Source: Gammaproteobacteria bacterium (GTDB lineage Bacteria > Pseudomonadota > Gammaproteobacteria > JAABTG01). From it: a DNA stretch of 9,801 nucleotides. The notes beneath the pieces were generated by a model that was not told the DNA's origin, searched no databases, and saw nothing but the letters and a program-made list of their open reading frames with translations. Each line of letters opens with the position of its first letter. The first letter of the stretch is position 1. The position numbers and the translations under genes were made by a program. This document shows positions 1 to 6,167 of this stretch, piece by piece. The DNA is taken from contig JASJBY010000202.1 in assembly GCA_030066245.1 (NCBI GenBank), positions 1-9,801 of the forward strand, read 5' to 3'.

Positions 1-273
1 GCCGCAGGGATAGCGGCCGTCGAGCCTACAAGGAGGTATTCACGGCGTGTCCCGGCGGCTCGTGCCGGTACGGCCCCCACCGCAAATGCTTAACCGATCA
101 CGGATGCGGGCGCGCGAGCGCAGGTCCAGCCGGGCGCTCGGAAATCGTCAAAACCGCGGTAACGGGGTCTTGGAGCCCAGCGGTGCTATAGTTCCTGAGT
201 GGAATTCCCACGGTCAGCAGTAGGTTAGGAAATCAGCGGCGCCCGTCCGCCAGGCGCTATACCGCTTCGTCAG
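1..273. other. Upstream flank of the kinase gene, no confident gene
   Basis: No recognisable gene is visible here. On the + strand one frame is open from the window edge to a TAG at 189-191; its translation contains a short Cys-rich patch around 45-95 but matches no family I recognise and lacks a visible start, so it could be a gene tail cut by the window edge or a chance opening. The minus-strand frame covering 214-684 is only the antisense of the kinase start. The kinase frame itself is closed by a TAG at 226-228, with no alternative ATG, GTG or TTG between there and 274. Confidence 0.4.
184..192 (+). promoter_or_regulatory. Possible extended -10 promoter for the kinase
   Basis: The string TGCTATAGT combines a TGn extension with TATAGT, a 5 of 6 match to the sigma70 -10 hexamer, about 80 bp before the kinase start. 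No good -35 hexamer lies 16-18 bp upstream, which an extended -10 promoter can tolerate. It is the only convincing promoter-like string in this flank, but it rests on a short match alone. Confidence 0.3.
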
Positions 274-1563
274 ATGAGTGACTACCCGAGAAAATTCGGC
301 AAGTACGAGGTCCTCGAGCAGATAGGCGAGGGCAGCATGGGCACCGTGTTCGCCGCCCATGACCCGTTCTCCAGCCGCCAAGTTGCGCTCAAGGTGGCCA
401 ACCCCAAGCTGACGGGCCACATGGAAAGTGGGCAGCGCTTCAGGAAAATGTTCTTCAACGAAGCTCATGCGGCCGGTCTCCTGGACCACCCGAACATCCT
501 GCGGGTCTACGACGCCGGAATCGAGGGCGACTACTGCTTTCTGGTCATGGAGCACATCCGCGGCGCGCGAACCCTGGAGCACGCCTGCAACCCGGAGAGC
601 CTGCTGCCCATCCGCGAGGTGGTGGGGATTGTTTACAAGATTGCCAAAGCGCTGGACTACGCCCACCGCCAGGGCATTATTCATCGCGACATCAAGCCAA
701 GCAACATTCTCTTGACCGAAGACCAGGACGTAAAGCTGGGTGATTTCAGCATTGCCCTGGTGACCCGAAAGGACGCCAAGGAAACGCAGATCGTGGGTGT
801 GCTCGGCTCTCCGCTATACATGTCTCCGGAGCAGATCAACGACGGCGACATGACCAACGCCTCGGACATTTTTTCCCTCGGCACCGTGATGTACCTGCTG
901 CTTACCGGCCGACATCCGTTCATGGCTGACAACCTCAACGCCATCAGCCAGAAGATCACTCACGACCAGCCGCCGCCGCTGAGGGAGCTGCGCAACGATC
1001 TGCCCGAGGGACTCGACTACGTCACCCAACGCATGCTGAAAAAGGCGCCGAACGACCGCTATGCGACCGGGCTGGACCTGGCAACGGATCTGGCCGTCAT
1101 CTTCGACGACCTGGAGGCCATCCACGACGAGTCGGCGCTCAAAGAGAAGTTCAAGAAAGTAAAAAACCTGGGCTTCTTCAGGGAGTTCATGGACTCCGAA
1201 ATCTGGGAGCTGATCCGGGCCAGCGACTGGCAGACCTACAAAAAGGGTGCGCTCATCATCCGGGAAGGCGATTTCAAGCAGTCCTTCTACATCATCCTCT
1301 CGGGCATCGTGGACATAGACAAGGGAGGAAGACCCGTGGGCAGCCTCCAGGAGGGAGACTGCTTCGGCGAGATGGGCTACCTGACCAAGACCCAGCGAAC
1401 GGCCAGCGTGCGGGCGAAAACGGACGTGGCCATCATGCAGGTGAATGCGAACACCATTGACCGGGCCTCCATGGGGGCTCAGCTCCGGTTCCTGAAGGTG
1501 TTCGTAGCCGTGCTGATAGAGCGACTGTCCGACACGACATCCGCCCTCTCCCAGCTTCACTGA
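274..1563 (+). CDS. Ser/Thr protein kinase with C-terminal cyclic nucleotide-binding domain
   Basis: This 429-residue protein joins a Hanks-type kinase (about residues 11-280) to a cNMP-binding domain (about 305-425). Seen in the sequence: glycine-rich loop G18-E-G-S-M-G23, catalytic Lys40 in VALKV, helix-C Glu63, HRD at 137-139 with Lys141 and Asn144, Asp157, SPE at 184-186, Asp198 and HPF at 214-216. The metal-binding motif is DFS (157-159), not DFG. The C-terminal domain has a phosphate-binding cassette with FGE at 364-366 and Arg375, the residues that hold the cyclic phosphate in CRP/PKA-type domains. There is no transmembrane segment, unlike PknB-type kinases, so it should be cytosolic. 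ATG274 is the only start in the frame; its ribosome site is poor. Inference: cyclic nucleotide binding modulates kinase activity. No PP2C-type phosphatase is encoded within the window. Family assignment is firm; ligand and substrates are unknown. Confidence 0.95.
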   Translation: MSDYPRKFGKYEVLEQIGEGSMGTVFAAHDPFSSRQVALKVANPKLTGHMESGQRFRKMFFNEAHAAGLLDHPNILRVYDAGIEGDYCFLVMEHIRGARTLEHACNPESLLPIREVVGIVYKIAKALDYAHRQGIIHRDIKPSNILLTEDQDVKLGDFSIALVTRKDAKETQIVGVLGSPLYMSPEQINDGDMTNASDIFSLGTVMYLLLTGRHPFMADNLNAISQKITHDQPPPLRELRNDLPEGLDYVTQRMLKKAPNDRYATGLDLATDLAVIFDDLEAIHDESALKEKFKKVKNLGFFREFMDSEIWELIRASDWQTYKKGALIIREGDFKQSFYIILSGIVDIDKGGRPVGSLQEGDCFGEMGYLTKTQRTASVRAKTDVAIMQVNANTIDRASMGAQLRFLKVFVAVLIERLSDTTSALSQLH

Positions 1564-1734
1564 TTCCGGCCGGGCGGCACATGGCCTGCAGCCGTGACCG
1601 GCGACCGATTGACCCCCAGCCCGGATTTCGCACCAGGCGGACCTCGGAGCGCGGATTATGTTGGCAAACTCAGCACATTGGCTTCACCGAGCCCGTCTTC
1701 CTTGTGAACAGCCTGTCCTATTCGGCTCTTGGCC

Positions 1735-1826
1735 CACTCTGGCTTTGCATCTTGACCGATCCCATCTTGAGACATAGCTACAGCTCTGCCTCTGCGGACG
1801 ATCGGCCAATCTGCTTTGCCAGAGTG
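1735..1826. repeat. Short inverted repeat in the kinase/attachment-protein spacer
   Basis: The spacer 1564-1860 between two convergent genes holds no credible gene and appears less GC-rich than its surroundings. Within it CACTCTGGC (1735-1743) is matched by its exact reverse complement GCCAGAGTG (1818-1826), about 74 bp apart; flanking bases match only partly. It may be the arms of a small degenerate element or chance. No target-site duplication is obvious and no ORF lies inside. Confidence 0.25.
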
Positions 1827-1842
1827 ACCCAAGATTCCGAAT

Positions 1843-1860
1843 CCCGGTGAGCAATCCGGG
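1843..1860 (-). terminator. Weak stem-loop just after the attachment-protein stop
   Basis: CCCGG (1843-1847) and CCGGG (1856-1860) can pair around an 8-base loop directly downstream of the minus-strand stop at 1861. There is no U-tract, so it is not a standard intrinsic terminator; it may only stabilise the 3' end or be chance. Confidence 0.2.
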
Positions 1861-2304
1861 CTAGAGCCGCTCCGGGAGGTGGTCCCGAATGGTGGCGGGA
1901 TCCATGCGCGTCACGTTCTTGGCAATCTGTTCGGACACGGTTTGAATCACAGGTTTGCTGAGATTATGGCGCAGCTCGCCGAGGAAAGAAGGCGCCGCCA
2001 TGATGTACAGCCTCTCGAAGCGTCTGGCTGCGTGCGCGCTGCTCAGGAAATCGCAGATCTCGCGCGCGAAGCGGATCCCTTCCTGCTTCTTCGGGTCCGA
2101 TTCATGCCCCATGGAGTGGCCCATGCCATTACCGTTTCCGGCGAGATTCCGCCCCGGACGGGCGTCCGAAGTGAGCTGCTGTTCATGCAGCCGGCTCTCG
2201 CCATGCACCAGCGTTTCCACCTCCTCCAGAGACCCGCGGGACTTTGCGGTGGAGAAGACCCTGGCGCGAGTGGCATCGGAAACAAGGACCCATATTTTCA
2301 ACAT
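1861..2304 (-). CDS. Host attachment family protein (PF10116-like)
   Basis: The 147-residue protein opens with MLKIWVLVSDATRARVF, the usual start of the family named 'protein required for attachment to host cells', whose fold is related to eRF1/archaeal release-factor domains. The middle carries the family's loop with RPGR (about 49-52) followed by a DPK, and the C-terminal half (about 72-147) has the FARE..., LYIMAAPSFLGELR and DPATIRDHLPE stretches typical of the family. ATG2304 is chosen over the longer frame to 2445 because a strong ribosome site (GGGGAGGGG, 2307-2315) sits right before it and the extra 47 residues look non-coding. An insert at about 55-67 is rich in Gly, Asn, Met and His. 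The biochemical role is not known; the family name comes from rhizobial work and need not mean host contact here. It stands alone, convergent with the kinase and divergent from fetAB. Confidence 0.88.
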   Translation of the reverse strand: MLKIWVLVSDATRARVFSTAKSRGSLEEVETLVHGESRLHEQQLTSDARPGRNLAGNGNGMGHSMGHESDPKKQEGIRFAREICDFLSSAHAARRFERLYIMAAPSFLGELRHNLSKPVIQTVSEQIAKNVTRMDPATIRDHLPERL

Positions 2305-2673
2305 AACCCCTCCCCGACGTGGTACCGGTTCATACGAAACGCACGCCGCCCGACCTAGGGACCGCACTCCCCGGCGCCCGGCTGAGCCGCACACAGGTCG
2401 CTTCTTAGGGGCCGCCAGGGACAGCACGCGCCGGTCCGACGTCACCTTATCTTTACACTTCTAAGTCTATCACAGCCCTGCCTGGGCGCCGGATGCCTCT
2501 AGGGTCAGCACTGTCAGCCGCGCGCGTGCTACCATGCGCGCCTTCGCTCGGCGCGTCTGGACTGCCTGCCGAGATGACCGGCTTGCGGTGGCCGCCCCCA
2601 GATCCTGCTCAGGCGTACCCCGAGAACCGGACGATGAAACGCGGCGAGCGCGTTGAGACCCAGATTGACACCC
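2305..2673. other. Divergent intergenic region between attachment protein and fetA
   Basis: These 369 bases separate two divergent genes and must hold both promoters. An AT-rich island at about 2443-2475 stands out against GC-rich flanks and is the likeliest place for promoter elements, but no -35/-10 pair with good spacing is convincing on either strand. I see no Fur-type 19-bp box. Overlapping frames on both strands here are low-complexity openings with no family resemblance. Confidence 0.45.
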
Positions 2674-3309
2674 ATGGACCCTGGTGGCCCCAAGACCACG
2701 GACTCTGCCAACAAGCTGCAGGTGGAGAATCTGCGCAGCCGCGGACTCGGCCCGGTTAGCTTCGAGCTCCGCGGCGGCGAATGCATGTGTGTCTCGGGCG
2801 AATCCGGAGCAGGCAAGAGCTTGCTGCTCCGCGCATTGGCCGACCTGGACCCCTATCAGGGCCGAGTCATGCTGGACGGAGTCGCGTGCGCCAGCTTTGC
2901 CGCGACCGAGTGGCGAAAGCGTGTGGGACTGCTTGTTCCCGAGAGTGCGTGGTGGGCCGACCGGGTGGGCGCGCATTTCACCACCGTCGACGACACGCTG
3001 CTGGTCGACGTCGGCCTGGGGCCCGAAGTGGCAGACTGGTCGGTGGCACGCCTTTCCAGCGGAGAGCGACAAAGGCTGGCTCTGGTGCGCTTGCTCTGCA
3101 ACCAACCCGGGGTACTGCTGCTGGATGAGCCGACGGCGAACCTCGATCCGAAGAATGTTGAGCGGGTTGAAGCCTTGGTTGCTCGCCAGCAGCGCGAGCA
3201 CGGCACCGCTGTGCTCTGGGTGAGCCACGACCCTGCGCAAGTCGAGAGAGTTTCGTCGCGTCAGCTGAGACTGACGGGCGGACGCCTGGAGGGCTGGACC
3301 GCATCGTGA
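2674..3309 (+). CDS. fetA: ABC transporter ATP-binding protein, FetA-like
   Basis: This 211-residue ATPase is the energising subunit for the permease that follows. Seen: Walker A GESGAGKS (42-49), signature LSSGE (127-131) in place of LSGGQ, Walker B VLLLDEP (147-153) with catalytic Glu152, a D-loop NLD and switch His185 in WVSHD. At the position of the Q-loop glutamine the sequence is Val-Pro-Glu (P89-E90), so the usual Gln is absent. E. coli FetAB (YbbL/YbbM) is reported as an iron exporter giving peroxide tolerance; transfer of that role is inferred from the paired UPF0014 permease. The start is uncertain: ATG2674 is preferred, with a TTG at 2653 possible before a stop at 2635; neither has a strong ribosome site. 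The stop overlaps the fetB start, indicating translational coupling. Confidence 0.85.
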   Translation: MDPGGPKTTDSANKLQVENLRSRGLGPVSFELRGGECMCVSGESGAGKSLLLRALADLDPYQGRVMLDGVACASFAATEWRKRVGLLVPESAWWADRVGAHFTTVDDTLLVDVGLGPEVADWSVARLSSGERQRLALVRLLCNQPGVLLLDEPTANLDPKNVERVEALVARQQREHGTAVLWVSHDPAQVERVSSRQLRLTGGRLEGWTAS

Positions 3310-4097
3310 ATCTCATCCAGCTCTCGCCGCTGGACCTGGGCCTGGCCGCCCTCCTGGTGCTCGCTCTCGCGGGCATATCGTGGCCCTTGGGCCTCGAGCT
3401 GGGCAATCGCCTGCTGGTGGCAGCCTTGCGTACCACTGTCCAGCTCGCCCTGGTGGGGCTGGTGCTCAAGGCACTGTTTGCGCACGTCGACCTGGGCTGG
3501 GTGGCTCTGATGAGCCTGTTCATGCTCGCCGTCGCAGGTTGGGAGGTAATGGCCAGGCAACAGCGCCGTTTTACCGGCTGGTGGGGCTACGGCCTGGGCA
3601 CCTTGTCCATGTTCGTCTCATCATTCGCAGTGGCGATTCTCGCCCTCACCGCCATCATCGGGCCCGAGCCTTGGTACACACCTCAGTACGCCGTCCCCCT
3701 GCTGGGTATGCTTCTGGGCAACACCATGAACGGCATCGCCCTGAGTGTGGACCGTCTTACGGAAGGCGCCTGGCAGCAGCGGGCCAGCATCGAGGGACGC
3801 CTGATGCTGGGGCAGGACTGGCGACAGGCCGTGGCCGACCTGCGTCGGAGCAGCGTGCGGAGCGGGATGATACCCATTGTCAACGCTATGGCGGCAGCCG
3901 GCGTGGTCAGTCTTCCGGGCATGATGACAGGGCAGATACTGGCTGGTGCCCCGCCCATGGAGGCCGTGAAGTATCAGATCCTCATCATGTTTCTGATTTC
4001 GGCAGGAAGCGGATTCGGTACTGTTGCCGCGGTCTGGCTTGCGGCGCGCCGTCTTTTCGATGAGCGCATGCGACTGCGGCTGGATCGACTTCGGTAG
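3306..4097 (+). CDS. fetB: ABC transporter permease, FetB/UPF0014 family
   Basis: The 263-residue protein is almost wholly hydrophobic and has the length and segment pattern of FetB (YbbM). About seven membrane helices can be placed near residues 8-28, 36-58, 63-83, 94-118, 127-146, 193-215 and 222-247. Family stretches include the ALRTTVQLALVG region near 39-50, the GMLLGNTMNGIALSVDRL region near 136-153 and the MIPIVNAMAAAGVVSLPGMMTG region near 192-213. It starts with GTG at 3306 inside the fetA stop (GTGA, 4-bp overlap), so the two are made as a pair and should form one inner-membrane transporter. The family has been linked to iron export in E. coli; older annotations call it a putative metal resistance or uncharacterised permease. 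The substrate cannot be read from the sequence. Confidence 0.92.
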   Translation: MNLIQLSPLDLGLAALLVLALAGISWPLGLELGNRLLVAALRTTVQLALVGLVLKALFAHVDLGWVALMSLFMLAVAGWEVMARQQRRFTGWWGYGLGTLSMFVSSFAVAILALTAIIGPEPWYTPQYAVPLLGMLLGNTMNGIALSVDRLTEGAWQQRASIEGRLMLGQDWRQAVADLRRSSVRSGMIPIVNAMAAAGVVSLPGMMTGQILAGAPPMEAVKYQILIMFLISAGSGFGTVAAVWLAARRLFDERMRLRLDRLR

Positions 4098-4174
4098 CGC
4101 TGCTGCAGCTATTGTCCATGCCTGCCGTGCAGGATTCGGCCCCCCCTGGTTAGCGAGCCGCAGCGACCGGCGTA

Positions 4175-4203
4175 TTGAAATGTGCCCCGTTACGCGCTGC
4201 AAT
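4175..4203 (+). promoter_or_regulatory. Candidate sigma70 promoter for the 72-residue orphan
   Basis: TTGAAA (4175-4180, 5 of 6 to TTGACA) and TGCAAT (4198-4203, 4 of 6 to TATAAT) are separated by 17 bp. Transcription would begin near 4210, about 60 bp before the gene at 4269. This is the best-spaced -35/-10 pair I found in the window and suggests the small gene is transcribed separately from fetAB. Confidence 0.45.
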
Positions 4204-4268
4204 GTACATAGCCCGCGTCTGTTGAAGCGAGCGTCGGCTTGTCGTCGGCCAGAATAAGGAGACAGGAC

Positions 4269-4487
4269 ATGTACCTCAAACACCAGCCCACGAGCGACCT
4301 GGTCGAGATCCTGGATCTGGCCAGTCTGTTCGACCCGTTCAGGGGCGAGGTCATCGGGCGATTCCATGCCGGAGAGGAGCTTCAGGACCCCGCCAAATTC
4401 AGTAAGACCGAGCTGATATTCCCGTCCGGGGAGTCCATGCCCCTGTGTTGGACGGACGGGAAATACAAGGAGAGAGAGCTGCGCTGA
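4269..4487 (+). CDS. Small conserved-looking protein of unknown function, 72 residues
   Basis: The start is fixed by AAGGAG (4256-4261) with a 7-base spacer to ATG4269; an upstream in-frame ATG at 4239 lacks such a site. The soluble protein is acidic in its first two thirds, opens with MYLKHQPTSDLVEILDLASL, carries a central FHAGEELQDP stretch (about 37-46), then a LIFPSGESMPLCW stretch, and ends in a charged tail. There is no signal peptide or membrane segment. I have a vague memory of similar short gammaproteobacterial proteins, sometimes labelled 'acetyltransferase', but at this length it cannot be a complete GNAT domain, so I do not assign that. It has its own promoter candidate and is followed by about 200 bp without a gene. 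Confidence 0.72.
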   Translation: MYLKHQPTSDLVEILDLASLFDPFRGEVIGRFHAGEELQDPAKFSKTELIFPSGESMPLCWTDGKYKERELR

Positions 4488-4695
4488 GGGGCTCCGGCGG
4501 GCTGCCCACAGCCGTCCGCGGTTGCTGGCGTGGAGGCGTACCCCTCGGTGGGAATACCCCCATGCCGGGCAAGAGCCTAGCGCGAACAACAAACGAAGCG
4601 CCGTTGTCTCAATCTACTAACAGCATTTTGGTTGGAGCGGGTAGGCTGACAAGTGGAGGAAAGGAGCCTCAGGGCCCCGCAGGAACTACGCTAGC

Positions 4696-5031
4696 GTGAA
4701 GCAGAAAATCATCCAGGCACTTGCTTATCCGCGCCGCCTCATGCGTGGCAGCGTCGAGCTGCAAAACTGCTCCCATAGCGGCCACTTCAGCCAGTCGGAC
4801 GGCGAGTGTGGAGACTGCTACTATGGCCTAGAATGTGCCTGGTTATTCAGCAACGACGAAAACGTCTCGGTGGAAGAAAAGCCGCTGGAAGCCCTTCGCG
4901 AGGCGCTGGAGCACTGCCACGGCTATGTTGATGCCCGCACGACGGAGTGGGGGCACGACAACACGCGCTGCGACTGCGACGCGTGTTGTTGGCTCCGCAA
5001 CGCAGATGACCTGATCAGCCGCTGGCGCTGA
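4696..5031 (+). CDS. Cys/His-rich protein of unknown function, 111 residues
   Basis: The 111-residue product has nine cysteines (25, 38, 41, 47, 74, 92, 94, 97, 98) and nearby histidines (27, 30, 73, 75, 87), arranged as an N-terminal group (C25...C38-x2-C41...C47), a central HCH at 73-75 and a C-terminal CDCDACC cluster at 92-98. This suggests metal binding or a structural zinc site; no named family is recognised. A basic N terminus (KQK, PRR) precedes the first cluster, and there is no signal peptide. The start GTG4696 follows AGGA at 4681-4684 with a rather long spacer, so initiation is less certain than the frame. The last 17 bases overlap the end of the convergent DUF302 gene. The residue pattern is not what a random GC-rich frame gives, which supports it as real. 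Confidence 0.68.
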   Translation: MKQKIIQALAYPRRLMRGSVELQNCSHSGHFSQSDGECGDCYYGLECAWLFSNDENVSVEEKPLEALREALEHCHGYVDARTTEWGHDNTRCDCDACCWLRNADDLISRWR

Positions 5032-5413
5032 CAAGACCATCTCGAACACGCTCGAGCTTGGCCTTGACTTCACCACCTAGCGTCTCGAGCTCCGGAAGGC
5101 GTACCAGACCCAACACCGCAGCCGGATCCATGAAAGCCACCGTAACGTTGCCGTCATCTTCTTCCCGCACAACAACGTTGCACGGCAGCAGCAAGCCGAT
5201 ATCGGGGTCTTTCTCCAGAGCCTGGTGAGCGTACGGCGGGTTGCATGCGCCGAGAATACGGTAAGGCCGGTGGTCGATGCCCAGTTTCGCCTTGAGCGTC
5301 GCTTGGACATCGATGTCCGACAGCACGCCAAAGCCCTCCTTCTTCAGCTCCTCCGTGACCCGGGATACGACCTCGTCGAAAGCGCCGGAAGTATTAATGT
5401 GAAAACCATACAT
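5015..5413 (-). CDS. DUF302 domain protein, cytoplasmic
   Basis: The 132-residue protein is a single DUF302 domain with no signal peptide. Seen: MYGFHINTSGAFDEVVSRV opening, a VLSDIDVQATLKAKLGID stretch (30-47), YRILGACNPPYA (51-62) and a LLPCNVVVRE stretch (75-84), both with the family's Cys (57 and 78), then a TVAFMDP strand (91-97) and a helical tail. ATG5413 is selected because AGGAGA lies just upstream (5423-5428) and the resulting protein has the normal family length; the frame stays open to 5992 but that extension is Arg-rich and unlike any protein. DUF302 has a known fold but no established activity; it is often found near sulfur or redox genes. It is convergent with, and overlaps by 17 bp, the Cys-rich orphan. 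Confidence 0.9.
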   Translation of the reverse strand: MYGFHINTSGAFDEVVSRVTEELKKEGFGVLSDIDVQATLKAKLGIDHRPYRILGACNPPYAHQALEKDPDIGLLLPCNVVVREEDDGNVTVAFMDPAAVLGLVRLPELETLGGEVKAKLERVRDGLVSASG

Positions 5414-6012
5414 TTGAGCTTGTCTCCTGTTGGGTTGCTCAGTCAAACTCAGACTCTTGTCCCTCGCGTTCCGCAAGGTCAAATGACAGCTCGAGCCATT
5501 TCGCGGCCCGGGCCGTCTCCACGCACCCCTCATACCGATGGCAGGGAGCCTGCCCGGGGTGCTGACCGCCCTGACTAAGCCAGCTTCTGCGGGACGCCGC
5601 AGCCACCGCACCCCGAGCTGCGGATGTTTGGCCGCTGTCTGCGCCGTCACGTTCATAACCCCGACGAGACGCGGGGCTTTCCCTCGCCCGCCAGAGCCCG
5701 CGCGCGGGACAGCCGGTCGGCCCCGGCGCGGTCGCGCGAACCTCATGCCGAGCTGGGATAGCGTTTGGGCTCGCCGGGGCAGCGCCGCCGGATGCCGGCG
5801 CTGAGATGAGGTTGAGATTAAAGAACGCTCAGCGCCTCCGGTCCATCCGCTTACAGGAGCCTTGAAGGCAGCCGTGTTTGCAAGCCGCACATCTCTATCA
5901 CAATTCCCTTCCGCCCACCACTGCGGCACGCTGGTGCGTCCTCTCCGGCGGCAGCTCTTTGCGCATGCCGGTCGCTCTGCTGGTGAGTGCATGGACCGAA
6001 AGAAGTTCCCAA

Positions 6013-6031
6013 GGCCGGTAGGGGGCCGGCC
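6013..6031. other. GC-rich stem-loop
   Basis: GGCCGG (6013-6018) pairs exactly with CCGGCC (6026-6031) around a 7-base loop. GGCCGGCC recurs at 6062-6069. There is no T-run on either side, so it is not an intrinsic terminator; it may be part of a non-coding RNA structure or simply reflect base composition. Confidence 0.3.
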
Positions 6032-6096
6032 TCATTCTCAGTGAGACAGAAATCAACCCTTGGCCGGCCCGCGACCTGCAGCGTACCGGGCCCGGG

Positions 6097-6105
6097 TGGT
6101 AGACT
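6097..6105 (+). promoter_or_regulatory. Possible extended -10 promoter for the nitroreductase cluster
   Basis: TGG followed by TAGACT (6100-6105) resembles an extended -10 element, about 60 bp before the nitroreductase start. The -35 position (about 6077-6082, TGCAGC) is poor. A GC palindrome (6086-6095) lies in the spacer, where a regulator could bind. The call is based on a short motif only. Confidence 0.25.
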
Positions 6106-6167
6106 GCGGCAGCAGGTAACGGTCCTGCAGAATTTCAGGCGCCGTCTTTCCGCGAGGTGTTGCTGTC

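Larger units (their letters stand above)
5414..6167. other. Long intergenic region, 754 bp, no credible gene
   Basis: This region separates the divergent DUF302 and nitroreductase genes. Open frames exist on both strands but are Arg/Ala/Pro-rich low-complexity readings with no domain, ribosome site or family resemblance. What can be seen is the ribosome site for the DUF302 gene (5423-5428), a very GC-rich central block (about 5690-5810), a GGCCGG/CCGGCC stem-loop at 6013-6031, and a CCGGGCCCGG palindrome at 6086-6095. No tRNA cloverleaf or CRISPR-like repetition was recognised. It could contain a small RNA or be a decayed gene, which I cannot decide by eye. Confidence 0.5.

Noticed and set aside
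3..191. Open frame from the window edge with a Cys-containing patch
   Set aside because: No start, no family match and too short to judge; it could be a gene tail, but the sequence gives no support beyond being open.
814..1560. Long minus-strand open frame (248 codons) opposite the kinase
   Set aside because: It is antisense to a gene with intact kinase motifs; its translation has no recognisable domain and is explained by GC-rich codon bias.
1581..1850. Open frame of 89 codons in the spacer after the kinase
   Set aside because: No ribosome site, no domain and mixed composition; most likely non-coding.
2305..2445. N-terminal extension of the attachment-family protein
   Set aside because: The family starts at the MLKIWVL segment and a strong ribosome site lies immediately before that ATG.
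2305..2673. Fur box controlling fetAB
   Set aside because: No 19-bp GATAATGATAATCATTATC-like match was found; the AT-rich island alone is not sufficient.
3621..4592. Minus-strand open frame of 323 codons across fetB and the following gene
   Set aside because: It runs antisense through FetB and the 72-residue gene, both well supported; the product resembles no family.
5414..5992. N-terminal extension of the minus-strand DUF302 frame
   Set aside because: The extension is Arg/Pro-rich without domain features, while a good ribosome site precedes the internal ATG at 5413, which gives the normal family length.
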